64,000 nt of DNA from the NCBI RefSeq assembly GCF_014203595.1, contig NZ_JACHJK010000014.1, positions 210,234 through 274,233 of the forward strand, written 5' to 3'. Position 1 is the first letter of the stretch, and each line of letters starts with the position of its first letter. The notes beneath the pieces are model-generated. The model ran no database searches. It was not told the origin of the DNA and saw only the letters and a list, made by a program, of their open reading frames with translations. The stretch comes from Streptomyces echinatus. Lineage in GTDB: Bacteria; Actinomycetota; Actinomycetes; Streptomycetales; Streptomycetaceae. Position numbers and translations under genes: made by a program. Shown here piece after piece: positions 1 to 7,519 of this stretch.

Positions 1-626
1 AGGCCGTGCGTGGCCGGGTCGTCGAGCAGGGCCGTCATCCGGCTGATGTCCCGGTCCCAGTTGACCCGCGCGCCGGTGATCGGGCACGGGGAGTTCATGA
101 AGGCGATGTCCAGGCTGCGCAGGAAGGCCGGGGCCTCGGTCTGCGGGATGCCGAGGATGCGGCAGTGCATCCCGGCCGAGTACGGCTCGCAGAAGGCCCC
201 GCGCAGGTCGGCCGTCGGCCCCTCGGCGACGAGCAGGTCCACCAGGCGGTGGGCCTCGGCGCGCAGCCACTCCGCGAGGCCCGGCGCCTTGGGGTTGAGC
301 GCCTTCATCACCGCGCGGCGCAGCCCCGCCCCGGTGATGTTGCCCATGTTGTTCACGACCTCGGGCGGGATCGTGAGCGCGTACTGCCGGGGAACGCCGG
401 GCGCGGACGTGTCCTTGAGGGAGAACCGGTCGTCCTTGAGGACCTGCGCGCACAGCTCGTACGACGCCACCAGCCAGGCCTCGTCCCCGGCGATGGTCCG
501 CACCCGCCGCACGGGGGTGGCGGCGCGCAGTTCCGCGACCTCGGCGGGCACCCGGGTGCCGTCCCAGGAGAACGGGAAGTCGGGCAAAGGGGGGTGGTCG
601 GTGCGGGTGCCGGGAATGGTGATCAC
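1..626 (-). CDS. Cytochrome P450, cyclodipeptide-tailoring type (partial, C-terminal half outside window)
   Basis: The N-terminal 208 residues of a soluble bacterial P450 read leftward off the window edge. The start is a GTG (624-626) that overlaps the TGA of the upstream cyclodipeptide synthase, so the two are translationally coupled. Visible features are the Pro-rich N-terminus, the segment PPEVVNNMGNI near residues 85-95 and a helix with GLRRAVMKALNPK. The I-helix, ExxR and heme-Cys loop lie beyond base 1 and cannot be checked. P450s fused operonically to CDPS genes oxidise, dimerise or couple the diketopiperazine to nucleobases, so a tailoring role on the cyclodipeptide is the natural inference. 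The exact reaction cannot be read from this half. Confidence 0.88.
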   Translation of the reverse strand, partial: MITIPGTRTDHPPLPDFPFSWDGTRVPAEVAELRAATPVRRVRTIAGDEAWLVASYELCAQVLKDDRFSLKDTSAPGVPRQYALTIPPEVVNNMGNITGAGLRRAVMKALNPKAPGLAEWLRAEAHRLVDLLVAEGPTADLRGAFCEPYSAGMHCRILGIPQTEAPAFLRSLDIAFMNSPCPITGARVNWDRDISRMTALLDDPATHG

Positions 627-1333
627 AGCGCGGCTCCTTCGAGGACGGCGGGGGTGACGATGGCGTGGCCCTGGTTGCGGGAGGCGCGCAGACCGGCACC
701 GCGGGAGTACAACAGCTCGGCCATCGGCAGGAGTTGGTGGTAGCAGTTGAGTGAGGAGGGCACACCGAGAATGGCCGGGGTGTCCAGGAACAACGGGGCC
801 TCTGCGCACACGTACTCCAGGCACACGGCGCGCTGCCGCTCGCTGGGGGTCTCGCCACGCGCTGTGAGGAAACGATTCACCAGCGCCTCGCAGACGGCAC
901 GGAAGGCACCGTCGGAGAGCAGCCGCGTCTTCAGGTGCCGGTGGATCTCCTGGTATGCGGGGTTGGTGCGGAACTCCGACATCGGATGCCAGTCCAGCCG
1001 GGTGCCGTCCGGGTCGGCCGCCGAGACCGCGTCACGGACCTTGGCGCGGACCCCGCGCAGGTTCTTGACGGCCTTGCGGTGGGCCTCGTCCGGCGGGTAG
1101 CCGGAGGCCTCGTACATCTCGGCGACGTACAGGTCGGTGTAGACGAAGTCGACCCGGTCGAAGTGGTCCAGCCCCCAGCGGGCGAGGTCGTGCAGGCGCC
1201 GGGCGGAGAAGTAGCTGTTGCCCGGGGACACACCGATCACGGCGTGTGCGCCCTCACTGAGGATGACCTCGCAGTGGGAGGTGTACGGCTGGACTTCGAA
1301 GACGTCGGCCATCAGCACGGATGCTGTGGTCAC
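623..1333 (-). CDS. Cyclodipeptide synthase, NYH subfamily
   Basis: This 236-residue protein should make a cyclodipeptide (2,5-diketopiperazine) from two aminoacyl-tRNAs. It is close to the length of AlbC (239 aa). The family signature GVSPGNSYFS puts the catalytic Ser at residue 36 and Asn at 39. The second signature, YVCAEAP, gives Tyr174 and Glu178, matching AlbC Tyr178/Glu182. CYHQ gives Tyr198-His199, so with Asn39 it belongs to the NYH rather than the XYP subfamily. The GTG start follows GGAGG at a good distance. It overlaps the P450, a classic CDPS-P450 cassette. The amino acids used cannot be deduced reliably; many streptomycete NYH enzymes paired with P450s use Trp, but that is only a guess here. 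Confidence 0.95.
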   Translation of the reverse strand: MTTASVLMADVFEVQPYTSHCEVILSEGAHAVIGVSPGNSYFSARRLHDLARWGLDHFDRVDFVYTDLYVAEMYEASGYPPDEAHRKAVKNLRGVRAKVRDAVSAADPDGTRLDWHPMSEFRTNPAYQEIHRHLKTRLLSDGAFRAVCEALVNRFLTARGETPSERQRAVCLEYVCAEAPLFLDTPAILGVPSSLNCYHQLLPMAELLYSRGAGLRASRNQGHAIVTPAVLEGAAL

Positions 1334-1520
1334 GGGGGAATCCTCCGCCGCGCGCTAGTCCCTGCGGGGCCCAGTGCCCCCGGTGTGGCCACGCGGCGCC
1401 CTCACGCTAGTCGCACTGGATCACCACGGGTAGTAACTGCCTATGTTTGGCTGAAATCCGTCGTATCAATGGTTGAAGTGCCTTACGGAGGGCCCCCCTT
1501 GCGGCCCGTACGCTGGGGCC

Positions 1521-2387
1521 GTGGTCAACCGACAAGAGGATCCAGGAGAGGCGGCGTCCCGGCTCACCGGACGCCGGGTCACCGGAGCCCGGCGGTCGTC
1601 GGGCACACCCGCGGAAGTAGTGCTGGACGGTGACACACCGGTGATGGTCAAGCGGGGCGACGGTCCGGGGGCGGTCCGCGCCGAGGTGGCGGGACTGCGC
1701 TGGCTGGCCGCCGCGGACGCGGTCCGGGTGCCGGCGGTGCTCGGGCACGACGAGCGCTGGATGGTGATCGAGCGGGTGCCGACGGCATCCCCCGACCCCG
1801 AGGCAGCGATGCGTTTCGGCCAGGCCCTGGCCGCCTTGCACGCGGCCGGCGCGGCTCATTTCGGGGCCCCGCCGCCCGACGGGCCGCAGGACGCCTACAT
1901 CGGCCTCGCCCCCATGCGCAACGCGCCGGGCACCGACTGGCCCCGCTGGTACGCCGAGCACCGTGTGCTGCCCTATGTGCGCGGCGCGGTCGACCGCGGC
2001 ACGCTCCTTGCGGCCGAGGCGGCCGTGTTCGAGCGGGCCTGCGCGCGGCTGCCCGGGCTGGCGGGCCCGGCCGAGCCACCCGCCCGGCTGCACGGCGACC
2101 TGTGGAACGGGAACGTACTGTGGGGCGCCGACGGTGAGGTCCGGCTCATCGACCCGGCCGCGCACGGCGGACACCGCGAGACCGATCTGGCCATGCTCCA
2201 GCTGTTCGGCTGCCCGCATCTCGACCGGGTGCTCGCCGGCTACCGGCAGGCGGCACCCCTGGCCGACGGCTGGCGGGACCGGGTCGCGCTGCACCAGCTC
2301 TTCCCGTTGCTGGTGCACGTGATGCTGTTCGGGCGCGGGTACGCCGAACAGGCGCTCGACGCGGCCCGGAAGGTGCTCACAGGGTGA
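1521..2387 (+). CDS. Fructosamine kinase family protein
   Basis: Protein-kinase-like fold of the fructosamine-3-kinase/aminoglycoside phosphotransferase group, 288 residues from the GTG at 1521; an in-frame TTG at 1473 is possible but less likely. The catalytic loop LHGDLWNGNVLW and the metal-binding LIDPAAHGGHRETDLAML are intact. Members phosphorylate ketoamine (glycation) adducts so that they decompose, a protein-repair or sugar-scavenging role. It is transcribed away from the CDPS and stands alone; the graspetide genes that follow have their own upstream palindrome. Substrate unproven. Confidence 0.85.
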   Translation: MVNRQEDPGEAASRLTGRRVTGARRSSGTPAEVVLDGDTPVMVKRGDGPGAVRAEVAGLRWLAAADAVRVPAVLGHDERWMVIERVPTASPDPEAAMRFGQALAALHAAGAAHFGAPPPDGPQDAYIGLAPMRNAPGTDWPRWYAEHRVLPYVRGAVDRGTLLAAEAAVFERACARLPGLAGPAEPPARLHGDLWNGNVLWGADGEVRLIDPAAHGGHRETDLAMLQLFGCPHLDRVLAGYRQAAPLADGWRDRVALHQLFPLLVHVMLFGRGYAEQALDAARKVLTG

Positions 2388-2422
2388 GACGGCGGCACCG
2401 GCGCGCAGCCTGGCGGCCGCCG

Positions 2423-2447
2423 CGGGCGTCCTTCCAGCCGACGCCCG
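2423..2447 (+). terminator. Hairpin terminator after fructosamine kinase
   Basis: CGGGCGTC at 2423-2430 pairs perfectly with GACGCCCG at 2440-2447 over a 9-base loop, 36 bases after the stop. It has no T tract, which is usual for streptomycete terminators. Confidence 0.5.
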
Positions 2448-2470
2448 AACGGCCCCGCCCCGGACGATGA

Positions 2471-2483
2471 TTACGCAGCGTAA
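2471..2483. promoter_or_regulatory. Palindrome and AT-rich candidate promoter of the graspetide operon
   Basis: TTACGC-A-GCGTAA is a perfect 13-base palindrome about 60 bases upstream of the RiPP precursor. GGAAAC (2484-2489) directly abuts it, and a TATAAG-like element lies at 2509-2514, 19 bases further on. The stretch 2467-2543 is clearly AT-richer than its surroundings. This is consistent with an operator overlapping the -35 region; GGAAAC resembles an ECF-sigma -35 element. No transcription start is proven. Confidence 0.4.
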
Positions 2484-2543
2484 GGAAACCAATCACCCGT
2501 TCGATTCGTATAAGGACGTGAAAGCCTAATCAGGGAGAGACCA

Positions 2544-2735
2544 ATGCAACCGTTCACGCTCAACTACGCGCGGCCCGCTGTGCAGTTGGACGTCACCGTT
2601 CCGTACGCGTACGACTCCGGACTGCAGTTGAACGTCCTCCCGGACGGGCGTATCGCCGCCACCGACCACGCGACCCTGAGAGCTCTCGGAACCACGACGT
2701 CGACCGCCGGTTCCAAGACGCACTTCGACGACTGA
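2544..2735 (+). CDS. Graspetide precursor peptide (ATP-grasp target RiPP, TgmA-like)
   Basis: A 63-residue peptide with the conserved leader element PFTLNYARP at residues 3-11 and a hydroxyl-rich tail ending in two acidic residues (residues 50-63, TTTSTAGSKTHFDD). This matches the putative ATP-grasp target RiPP family. Side-chain hydroxyls of Thr50-52, Ser53, Thr54, Ser57 or Thr59 would be ester acceptors and Asp62/Asp63 the only acidic donors at the tail, so at most two macrolactone links are expected. The ATG follows GGGAGAG. The ligase gene begins 17 bases after its stop, so the two are certainly cotranscribed. No leader protease is encoded nearby. Confidence 0.9.
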   Translation: MQPFTLNYARPAVQLDVTVPYAYDSGLQLNVLPDGRIAATDHATLRALGTTTSTAGSKTHFDD

Positions 2736-2752
2736 GACGCGGGCTTCGAAAG

Positions 2753-3736
2753 ATGACCGTGCTCATCCTGACCAGCCAGGAAGACGTGACGGCGGACATG
2801 GTGGTCCTCCGGCTGCGCGAGGCCGGCGTGCCCGTCGTCCGGCTCGACCCCGCGGATCTGACCAACGGGGTCGCCCTTTCGGGCGAGTACATACAGGGCA
2901 CCTCCCGGGGGCATCTGTCCGTCGGCGGGCGCCTGGTGAGCGTCAACGGCGTGCGTTCCGTCTGGGTGCGCAGGCCCGGCGCCCCGGCCGCCCGCGCCGC
3001 CCAGCCGTCCGCCTGGCTCACGGAGGAGTCCTCGCAGGCGCTGTACGGCCTGCTGCGCAGCACCGCCGCCCGCTGGATGAACCATCCGGACGCCGCCCGC
3101 CGCGCCCGGCACAAGCCCTGGCAACTGCATCTGGCGCAGGGCAGCGGCCTCGCGGTGCCGGCCACCCTCATCACGACGTTCCCGCAGGCGGCACGGGAGT
3201 TCGCGGAACGCTTCCCGGACCTGGTGGTCAAGCCCGTCTCCGGGGCGCATCCGCAGGAGCCGCCCCGGGCGGTGCCCACCAGCCGCGTCGCGCCGGACGC
3301 CGACTTTGCCGCGGTGGCCTACGGGCCGACCCTGCTGCAACGGCGGGTCGCCAAGCGGGCCGACATCCGGCTCACCGTCGTCGGCGGCACCCTGCTGGCC
3401 GCGCGCAAGCCCGTCGCCCCGGACGGCCACCCGGACGACGTGGACGTCCGCTTCGCCCCCTCGGTCTCGCCCTGGCTGCCCGCCGAGGTGCCGCCGCGCG
3501 TCGCCGAGGGCGTACTGCGCTACATGGCCGGGGCGGAACTGGCCTACGGCGCCTTCGACTTCGCGGAGGACGCCGACGGCATCTGGTGGTTCCTGGAGTG
3601 CAACCAGTCGGGTCAGTTCGGGTTCGTCGAGATGGACACCGGCCAGCCGATCGCCGCCACCATCGCCGACTGGCTCGCCGGGCACGGAAGTTCGGGCGAC
3701 AGGTGCGCGGAGGGCGACCGGAGCGCAGCATCGTGA
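2753..3736 (+). CDS. ATP-grasp ribosomal peptide maturase (MvdD/TgmB-like, SAV_5884 family)
   Basis: This 327-residue ATP-grasp ligase activates acidic side chains of the precursor by phosphorylation and joins them to Ser/Thr hydroxyls (or Lys amines) to form macrocycles. Visible features are an N-terminal preATP-grasp domain (about 1-115), a nucleotide-binding Lys at VVKPVSG (Lys160), KRADIRLTVVGG (Asp204, Arg206 region) that is typical of RiPP maturases, FDF near 268-270, and the Mg-binding ECNQSGQFGF (Glu282, Asn284). Family members bind the PF.LRYA-like leader motif, which is present in the upstream gene. The ribosome-binding site is weak, suggesting coupling to precursor translation. Confidence 0.93.
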   Translation: MTVLILTSQEDVTADMVVLRLREAGVPVVRLDPADLTNGVALSGEYIQGTSRGHLSVGGRLVSVNGVRSVWVRRPGAPAARAAQPSAWLTEESSQALYGLLRSTAARWMNHPDAARRARHKPWQLHLAQGSGLAVPATLITTFPQAAREFAERFPDLVVKPVSGAHPQEPPRAVPTSRVAPDADFAAVAYGPTLLQRRVAKRADIRLTVVGGTLLAARKPVAPDGHPDDVDVRFAPSVSPWLPAEVPPRVAEGVLRYMAGAELAYGAFDFAEDADGIWWFLECNQSGQFGFVEMDTGQPIAATIADWLAGHGSSGDRCAEGDRSAAS

Positions 3737-3771
3737 AGGCGCGGGGAACGGCTCTGAGAAAGGAACGCGAC

Positions 3772-4659
3772 ATGCGCATCGGACTGCTGGGAACGGGCCC
3801 GTGGGCGAGGGCCGCGTACGCCCCGGCGCTCGCCGGGCACACCGGCCTGGAGTTCGCCGGGGTGTGGGGGCGCAGGCCGGAGGCGGCCACGTCGCTGGCG
3901 GAGCAGTACGACGTCGTCGCTTACGCCGACGTGGACGCGCTGCTGGCCGACGTGGACGCGGTGGCGGTGGCCCTGCCGCCGTCCGTGCAGGCCGAGACGG
4001 CCGTGCGGGCGGCCGCGGCGGGCCGTCATCTGCTGCTGGACAAGCCGCTGGCGGTGTCGGTCGCCGGCGGACGGGCCGTGGTGGAGGCGGTGGAGCGGGC
4101 CGGGGTGGCGTCCGTGGTGTTCTGCACCGCGCGCTTCCAGAAGGAGCCGGAGGCGTGGATCGAGGAGCAGGCCGCCGTGGCGGGCTGGTTCACGGCGCGT
4201 GCGCAGTGGCTGGGGGCGGTGTTCACGAGCGACAGCCCGTTCGCGGCCTCGCCGTGGCGGCGGGAGAAGGGCGCGCTGTGGGACGTCGGCCCGCACGCCC
4301 TGTCGGTCCTGCTGCCGGTCCTCGGCGACGTACGGCAGGTTGTGGCGGCGGCGCACGGTCCCGCGGACACCGTCCATCTGGTGCTCGACCACGCCACCGG
4401 CGCGTCGAGCACGCTCACGCTGAGCCTGACGGCGCCGCCGGCGGCGGCCGGGGCCGATGTGGAGCTGCGCGGTGAGGCGGGCGTGTCGGTCCTGCCGGGG
4501 AGCTCGGAGGGAGCGGTTCCGGCGCTGGTCCGGGCCGCCGACGCGCTGGTGCGGGCCGCCCGCACGGGCCGCCGGCACTCCTGCGACGCCGCGTTCGGCC
4601 TCCGGATCACCGAGATCCTGGCCACGGCGGAGGCCCGGCTGGCCGGCGGCACCGAGTAG
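3772..4659 (+). CDS. Gfo/Idh/MocA family oxidoreductase
   Basis: A 295-residue NAD(P)-dependent oxidoreductase. The N-terminal Rossmann motif GLLGTGPWAR and the family signature DKPLAVS (the EKP-type Lys) are clear, and the C-terminal half is the usual alpha/beta substrate domain. The ATG at 3772 has AAAGGAACG in front. It lies 35 bases after the ATP-grasp gene on the same strand with no terminator between, so it is probably in the same operon. Members oxidise or reduce sugars, inositols and other small substrates. A role in graspetide tailoring or in making a precursor is possible but unproven; it occupies the place where a PIMT-like methyltransferase often sits. Confidence 0.85.
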   Translation: MRIGLLGTGPWARAAYAPALAGHTGLEFAGVWGRRPEAATSLAEQYDVVAYADVDALLADVDAVAVALPPSVQAETAVRAAAAGRHLLLDKPLAVSVAGGRAVVEAVERAGVASVVFCTARFQKEPEAWIEEQAAVAGWFTARAQWLGAVFTSDSPFAASPWRREKGALWDVGPHALSVLLPVLGDVRQVVAAAHGPADTVHLVLDHATGASSTLTLSLTAPPAAAGADVELRGEAGVSVLPGSSEGAVPALVRAADALVRAARTGRRHSCDAAFGLRITEILATAEARLAGGTE

Positions 4660-4668
4660 ACCGGCCCG

Positions 4669-4694
4669 GGACCGGCCGTGACCGCGGCCGGTCC
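4669..4694 (+). terminator. Terminator of the graspetide operon
   Basis: GGACCGGCC (4669-4677) pairs perfectly with GGCCGGTCC (4686-4694) across an 8-base loop, starting 10 bases after the oxidoreductase stop. Confidence 0.6.
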
Positions 4695-4746
4695 GGACGG
4701 ATCCGAGCCCCGGCGGGGCCGGGCCGGACGCCGGCGGGGCCGAGCA

Positions 4747-4850
4747 GGGACCGGGACCGAGCCGGGGCCGAGACTGAGCAGGGGCCGGGACCGGGACCGG
4801 GACCGGGACCGAGCAGGGGCCAAGACCGGGACCGGGACCGAGCGGGGCCG
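4747..4850. repeat. GGGACC hexanucleotide tract in a 302-base gene-free stretch
   Basis: The gap 4660-4961 between convergent genes is filled by runs of GGGACC/GGGGCC units. There are two copies near 4748, four or more from about 4786 to 4811 and two more near 4825, linked by the recurrent phrase GAGCAGGGGCC. The tract is strongly G-rich on this strand. I see no credible coding sequence in it; only the flanking hairpins have an obvious role. Confidence 0.7.
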
Positions 4851-4930
4851 ATGCCCGGGCCGGAAGAGGCGGACGGGGTACGCGGTGGTGGGCGTGGGCC
4901 GGAGGTGGGCCCCGGTCCACCGCGTACCCC

Positions 4931-4954
4931 CTGGCGCACCGGCTACGGCGCCAG
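4931..4954 (-). terminator. Terminator of the GNAT gene
   Basis: CTGGCGC (4931-4937) pairs with GCGCCAG (4948-4954) over a 10-base loop, just past the stop of the leftward GNAT gene. Confidence 0.5.
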
Positions 4955-4961
4955 CCGCGCC

Positions 4962-5870
4962 TCAGTCACGGCCGGCGGCGCGGGTGGCCCAGTAGTTCAC
5001 GCGCTCCCGTACGACCGGATAGCCCGCCCTGGCGAAGTGCGCGGCCATCGGGGTGTTCCCCTGGTCGGTGGCGGCGGCGATGAACTCGGCGCCGTGTTCG
5101 ACCAGGTGGTGGGTGCACTCGACGAGCAGGTCGTAGGCGTACCCGTGGCCGCGCTGTTCGGGCACCACGCCGATGAAGCCGACGCACGGTCCGCCGGGAT
5201 TGCGGGCGGGGACATGGATGCCGACCGGCTCCCCCTCGGGGGTGCGGGCGATCTGCCACCAGCTGCGCGGGGACGGCATCCAGTGGAAGATCTCGAGTTC
5301 CTCCCGCGCCGCCTGGTCCACTCCGCCCTCCGCGATCGCCCGGCGGGCGTGGGCGTCCAGGGTGACGGAGTGGATGCGGCACAGCAGGTCGTGGAAGACG
5401 GCGTCGTCGGGTTCACCCTCGAAGACCAGACGTCCGGGCCGCTCGGGGAGCCCGTGGTCCGGGGTCCACCGGTACAGGAAGCGCTCGGTGAGCGGTTCGT
5501 AGCCGGCCCCGCGCGCGGCGGCGTCACGGGTGGCGACGGCGGCACGCCGGTGCGGGTCGTCGCGCCATCCGGTGGGCAGGTCGAAGTCGATCTCGTCGGG
5601 CTGCCAGGGCGCGGTCCGCAGCAGCTGGGCTCCGGCCTCCTCCTCGCCCTCGGCCACGTCGAGCCAGTTGATCACGAGCGGCTCGGTGTCCTCGGGCCTG
5701 CCCCACCAGGCGGCGCGGGCCACGGTACGGCCGTCGCGCAGGGCGATGCGCTGCCAGTCGGGGCGGAAGCGGGTCCGCCGGTGCTTCTCACCGAAGGCCA
5801 GCGGGTCGGGCATGGTGGCGAAAAGGTGGGCACTGCTCTCGTCGAGCGTGCGGATGACCAGGTCGGTCAA
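4962..5870 (-). CDS. GNAT family N-acetyltransferase
   Basis: A 302-residue protein whose C-terminal half is a GNAT domain. The acetyl-CoA pyrophosphate loop is VVPEQRGHGYAYDLL (near residues 235-250), followed by AATDQGNTPMAAHFARAGY, typical of GNAT motif B. The N-terminal 150 residues are a divergent, possibly pseudo-GNAT half, as in tandem-GNAT proteins. The acceptor is unknown. The start is the rare TTG at 5868-5870, chosen because GGAGGAAACC lies perfectly upstream and the next downstream candidates lack a site. A 19-codon leader ORF precedes it by 45 bases, suggesting translational or attenuation control. Confidence 0.85.
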   Translation of the reverse strand: MTDLVIRTLDESSAHLFATMPDPLAFGEKHRRTRFRPDWQRIALRDGRTVARAAWWGRPEDTEPLVINWLDVAEGEEEAGAQLLRTAPWQPDEIDFDLPTGWRDDPHRRAAVATRDAAARGAGYEPLTERFLYRWTPDHGLPERPGRLVFEGEPDDAVFHDLLCRIHSVTLDAHARRAIAEGGVDQAAREELEIFHWMPSPRSWWQIARTPEGEPVGIHVPARNPGGPCVGFIGVVPEQRGHGYAYDLLVECTHHLVEHGAEFIAAATDQGNTPMAAHFARAGYPVVRERVNYWATRAAGRD

Positions 5871-5915
5871 GGTTTCCTCCGGGTTCGCGTACGGTGTGCG
5901 GCGCTCCCGGTCGGA

Positions 5916-5975
5916 TCAGACGTGACACGCCCGCGGCACGGGGAGGGGGGAGCGCTGACTGAGGGTGTGCTGCAT
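5916..5975 (-). CDS. Putative 19-residue leader peptide upstream of the GNAT gene
   Basis: A short ORF (MQHTLSQRSPLPVPRACHV) begins at an ATG with AAGGAGG at ideal spacing, one of the best ribosome-binding sites in the region. It stops 45 bases before the TTG start of the acetyltransferase. It is Pro-rich in the middle (SPLPVP) and ends ACHV. Short, strongly initiated ORFs in this position usually act by ribosome stalling or coupling. I do not recognise it as one of the known streptomycete cysteine-type leaders. CCGGG shortly after its stop could pair with CCCGG abutting the GNAT ribosome-binding site. Confidence 0.5.
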   Translation of the reverse strand: MQHTLSQRSPLPVPRACHV

Positions 5976-6087
5976 GACGCTCGCCTCCTTCTTCCGTCCG
6001 CTTCGGGCGTGGTGCGCTGAGCTTAGACGGGCGGCCGGGCGGCCGGCCACCGGTTTATCCGCGGAGACCGCCGGCATCTCCTCGGGC

Positions 6088-6206
6088 CGTGTCACCGGCT
6101 CCCCCGTGGGGCGCGTCACCGGCTTTCCCGTAGAACGCGTCACCCGCTTTCCCGTGGGCGTGCCACCGGCTTCCCCGTGGGGCGGGCCAGCGGCTTTTCC
6201 ATGGGG
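6088..6206. repeat. Five-copy 24-base tandem repeat upstream of the phosphatase
   Basis: Units at 6088-6111, 6112-6135, 6136-6158 (one base short), 6159-6182 and 6183-6206 share the core CGCGTCACCGGCTTTCCCGT, with divergence increasing rightward. The 24-base period equals eight codons, so an artificial frame gives RVTGFPV-like octapeptides, but the 23-base unit breaks any such frame. It lies between divergent genes (5976-6239). No regulator binding is known; promoters here remain unclear. Confidence 0.75.
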
Positions 6207-6239
6207 TGCGGGGCCTCGGCGGCGGCGTAGCTTGGGGAT

Positions 6240-7343
6240 GTGGGATCGGTGCGCGACTGGCCGTCGCGCGGGCACCGGGAGCATCGCGGCTGGCTGCGGG
6301 GCGCGCCGCCGCCGTGGTGGGTACGCGTGCTGCCCGTGTTCCTGCTCGTGGCCGTGGGCACGGCCACACTGATCACGCCCCATGCGCACGACCTCGGTTT
6401 CCTGCTGGGCGCGATCCCGCCGCTGGCGGTCCTGTCGTACGGCCCGGTGACGACCGGGCTGCTCGGCCTGGGCGTGGTCATCGTGCTGAACGTGCCGGCC
6501 GCGCATCTGAACCGCCCCGGGAACACCGACCTGCTCACCATCGTGTTCGTGGTCGCGCTGAGCGTGTTCGTGTCCTATGTGCGCAGCCACCGGGACGCCC
6601 AGCTGCACACGGAGCGGGCGATCGGCGAGGCGGTGCAGCGGGCCGTGCTGCCGCCGCTGCCGGACCGGGTCGGACGGGTCCGGTGCGCGACCTACTACCG
6701 GGCCGCGCAGGACGGGACGCTGGTGGGCGGCGACTTCTTCGACGTACGGGCGGGGCCGTACGGCGTGCGCGCGGTGATGGGCGATGTGCAGGGGCACGGC
6801 CTGCGGGCGGTCGCCACGGTGGTGTCGCTGCTGGGGGCGTTCCGGGAGGCCGCCCTGGACCAGCCGGACCTGGAGTCGGTGGCGGCCCGGCTCGACCGCC
6901 GGCTGTCGGTGGACTCGGTGGACGCCCGGCACGCGGAACTGTTCGCGACGGCCCTGCTGGTGGAGTTCGCCGACGCGGCCACGGTGCGGGTGCTGGCCTG
7001 CGGTCATCCCGCGCCGGTCCTGCTGGGCGAGCACGAGGCCCGGGAGGTGTCCGTCGCGCCCGGTCCGCCGCTGGGCATCGGGCTCGTCGGCGTCGAACCG
7101 CCGAAGGAGGTCACCGTGGCGCTCCGTCCGGGCGACCGGCTGTTCCTCGCCTCCGACGGGGTGTGGGAGGCGCGGGACGCCGGCGACGCCTTCTATCCGC
7201 TGCCGCGCCGGCTGGCCACCCTGGCCGCCACCCCGTCCGCCGAGCTGCCCGCCGCGGTGTGGGAGGACCTGCTGCGGCTGCGCTACCGGGTCCGCGACGA
7301 CGCCACCATGCTGGTGCTGGCCCCCGAGCCGCCCGGCACCTGA
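6240..7343 (+). CDS. Membrane PP2C-type (SpoIIE) serine/threonine phosphatase
   Basis: 367 residues from a GTG. A basic N-terminus leads into three hydrophobic segments (about 28-48, 52-75 and 98-115), followed by a cytoplasmic SpoIIE/RsbU-type PP2C domain. Metal-binding motifs are intact: VGGDFFDV, MGDVQGHG, and the C-terminal ASDGVWEARD and RDDATMLVL. Such enzymes dephosphorylate anti-anti-sigma factors (STAS proteins) and so release alternative sigma factors. There is no extracytoplasmic sensor domain beyond the short membrane part. No anti-sigma or STAS gene is adjacent, so its partner lies elsewhere. Confidence 0.92.
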   Translation: MGSVRDWPSRGHREHRGWLRGAPPPWWVRVLPVFLLVAVGTATLITPHAHDLGFLLGAIPPLAVLSYGPVTTGLLGLGVVIVLNVPAAHLNRPGNTDLLTIVFVVALSVFVSYVRSHRDAQLHTERAIGEAVQRAVLPPLPDRVGRVRCATYYRAAQDGTLVGGDFFDVRAGPYGVRAVMGDVQGHGLRAVATVVSLLGAFREAALDQPDLESVAARLDRRLSVDSVDARHAELFATALLVEFADAATVRVLACGHPAPVLLGEHEAREVSVAPGPPLGIGLVGVEPPKEVTVALRPGDRLFLASDGVWEARDAGDAFYPLPRRLATLAATPSAELPAAVWEDLLRLRYRVRDDATMLVLAPEPPGT

Positions 7344-7519
7344 GCCCGCTCCGACGGACACGCCGCGCTCGCCCGGCGTCCGCCTCCAGGGGACGACGCC
7401 CGGAACCGGCGCCCGCGCTCACGTACGGGTGACACATCCCTCTGCTCCAACTGACGAACCGTTAGACGGAGTTCGAACGTCCCGCCACAAACGCCAGGGT
7501 GCGCCACCCCTTCCGTCGC

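Noticed and set aside
5965..6372. A plus-strand frame containing RVTGFPV-like octapeptide repeats
   Set aside because: It comes from the 24-base tandem repeat, has a 23-base unit that breaks the period, and overlaps the phosphatase gene start in another frame.
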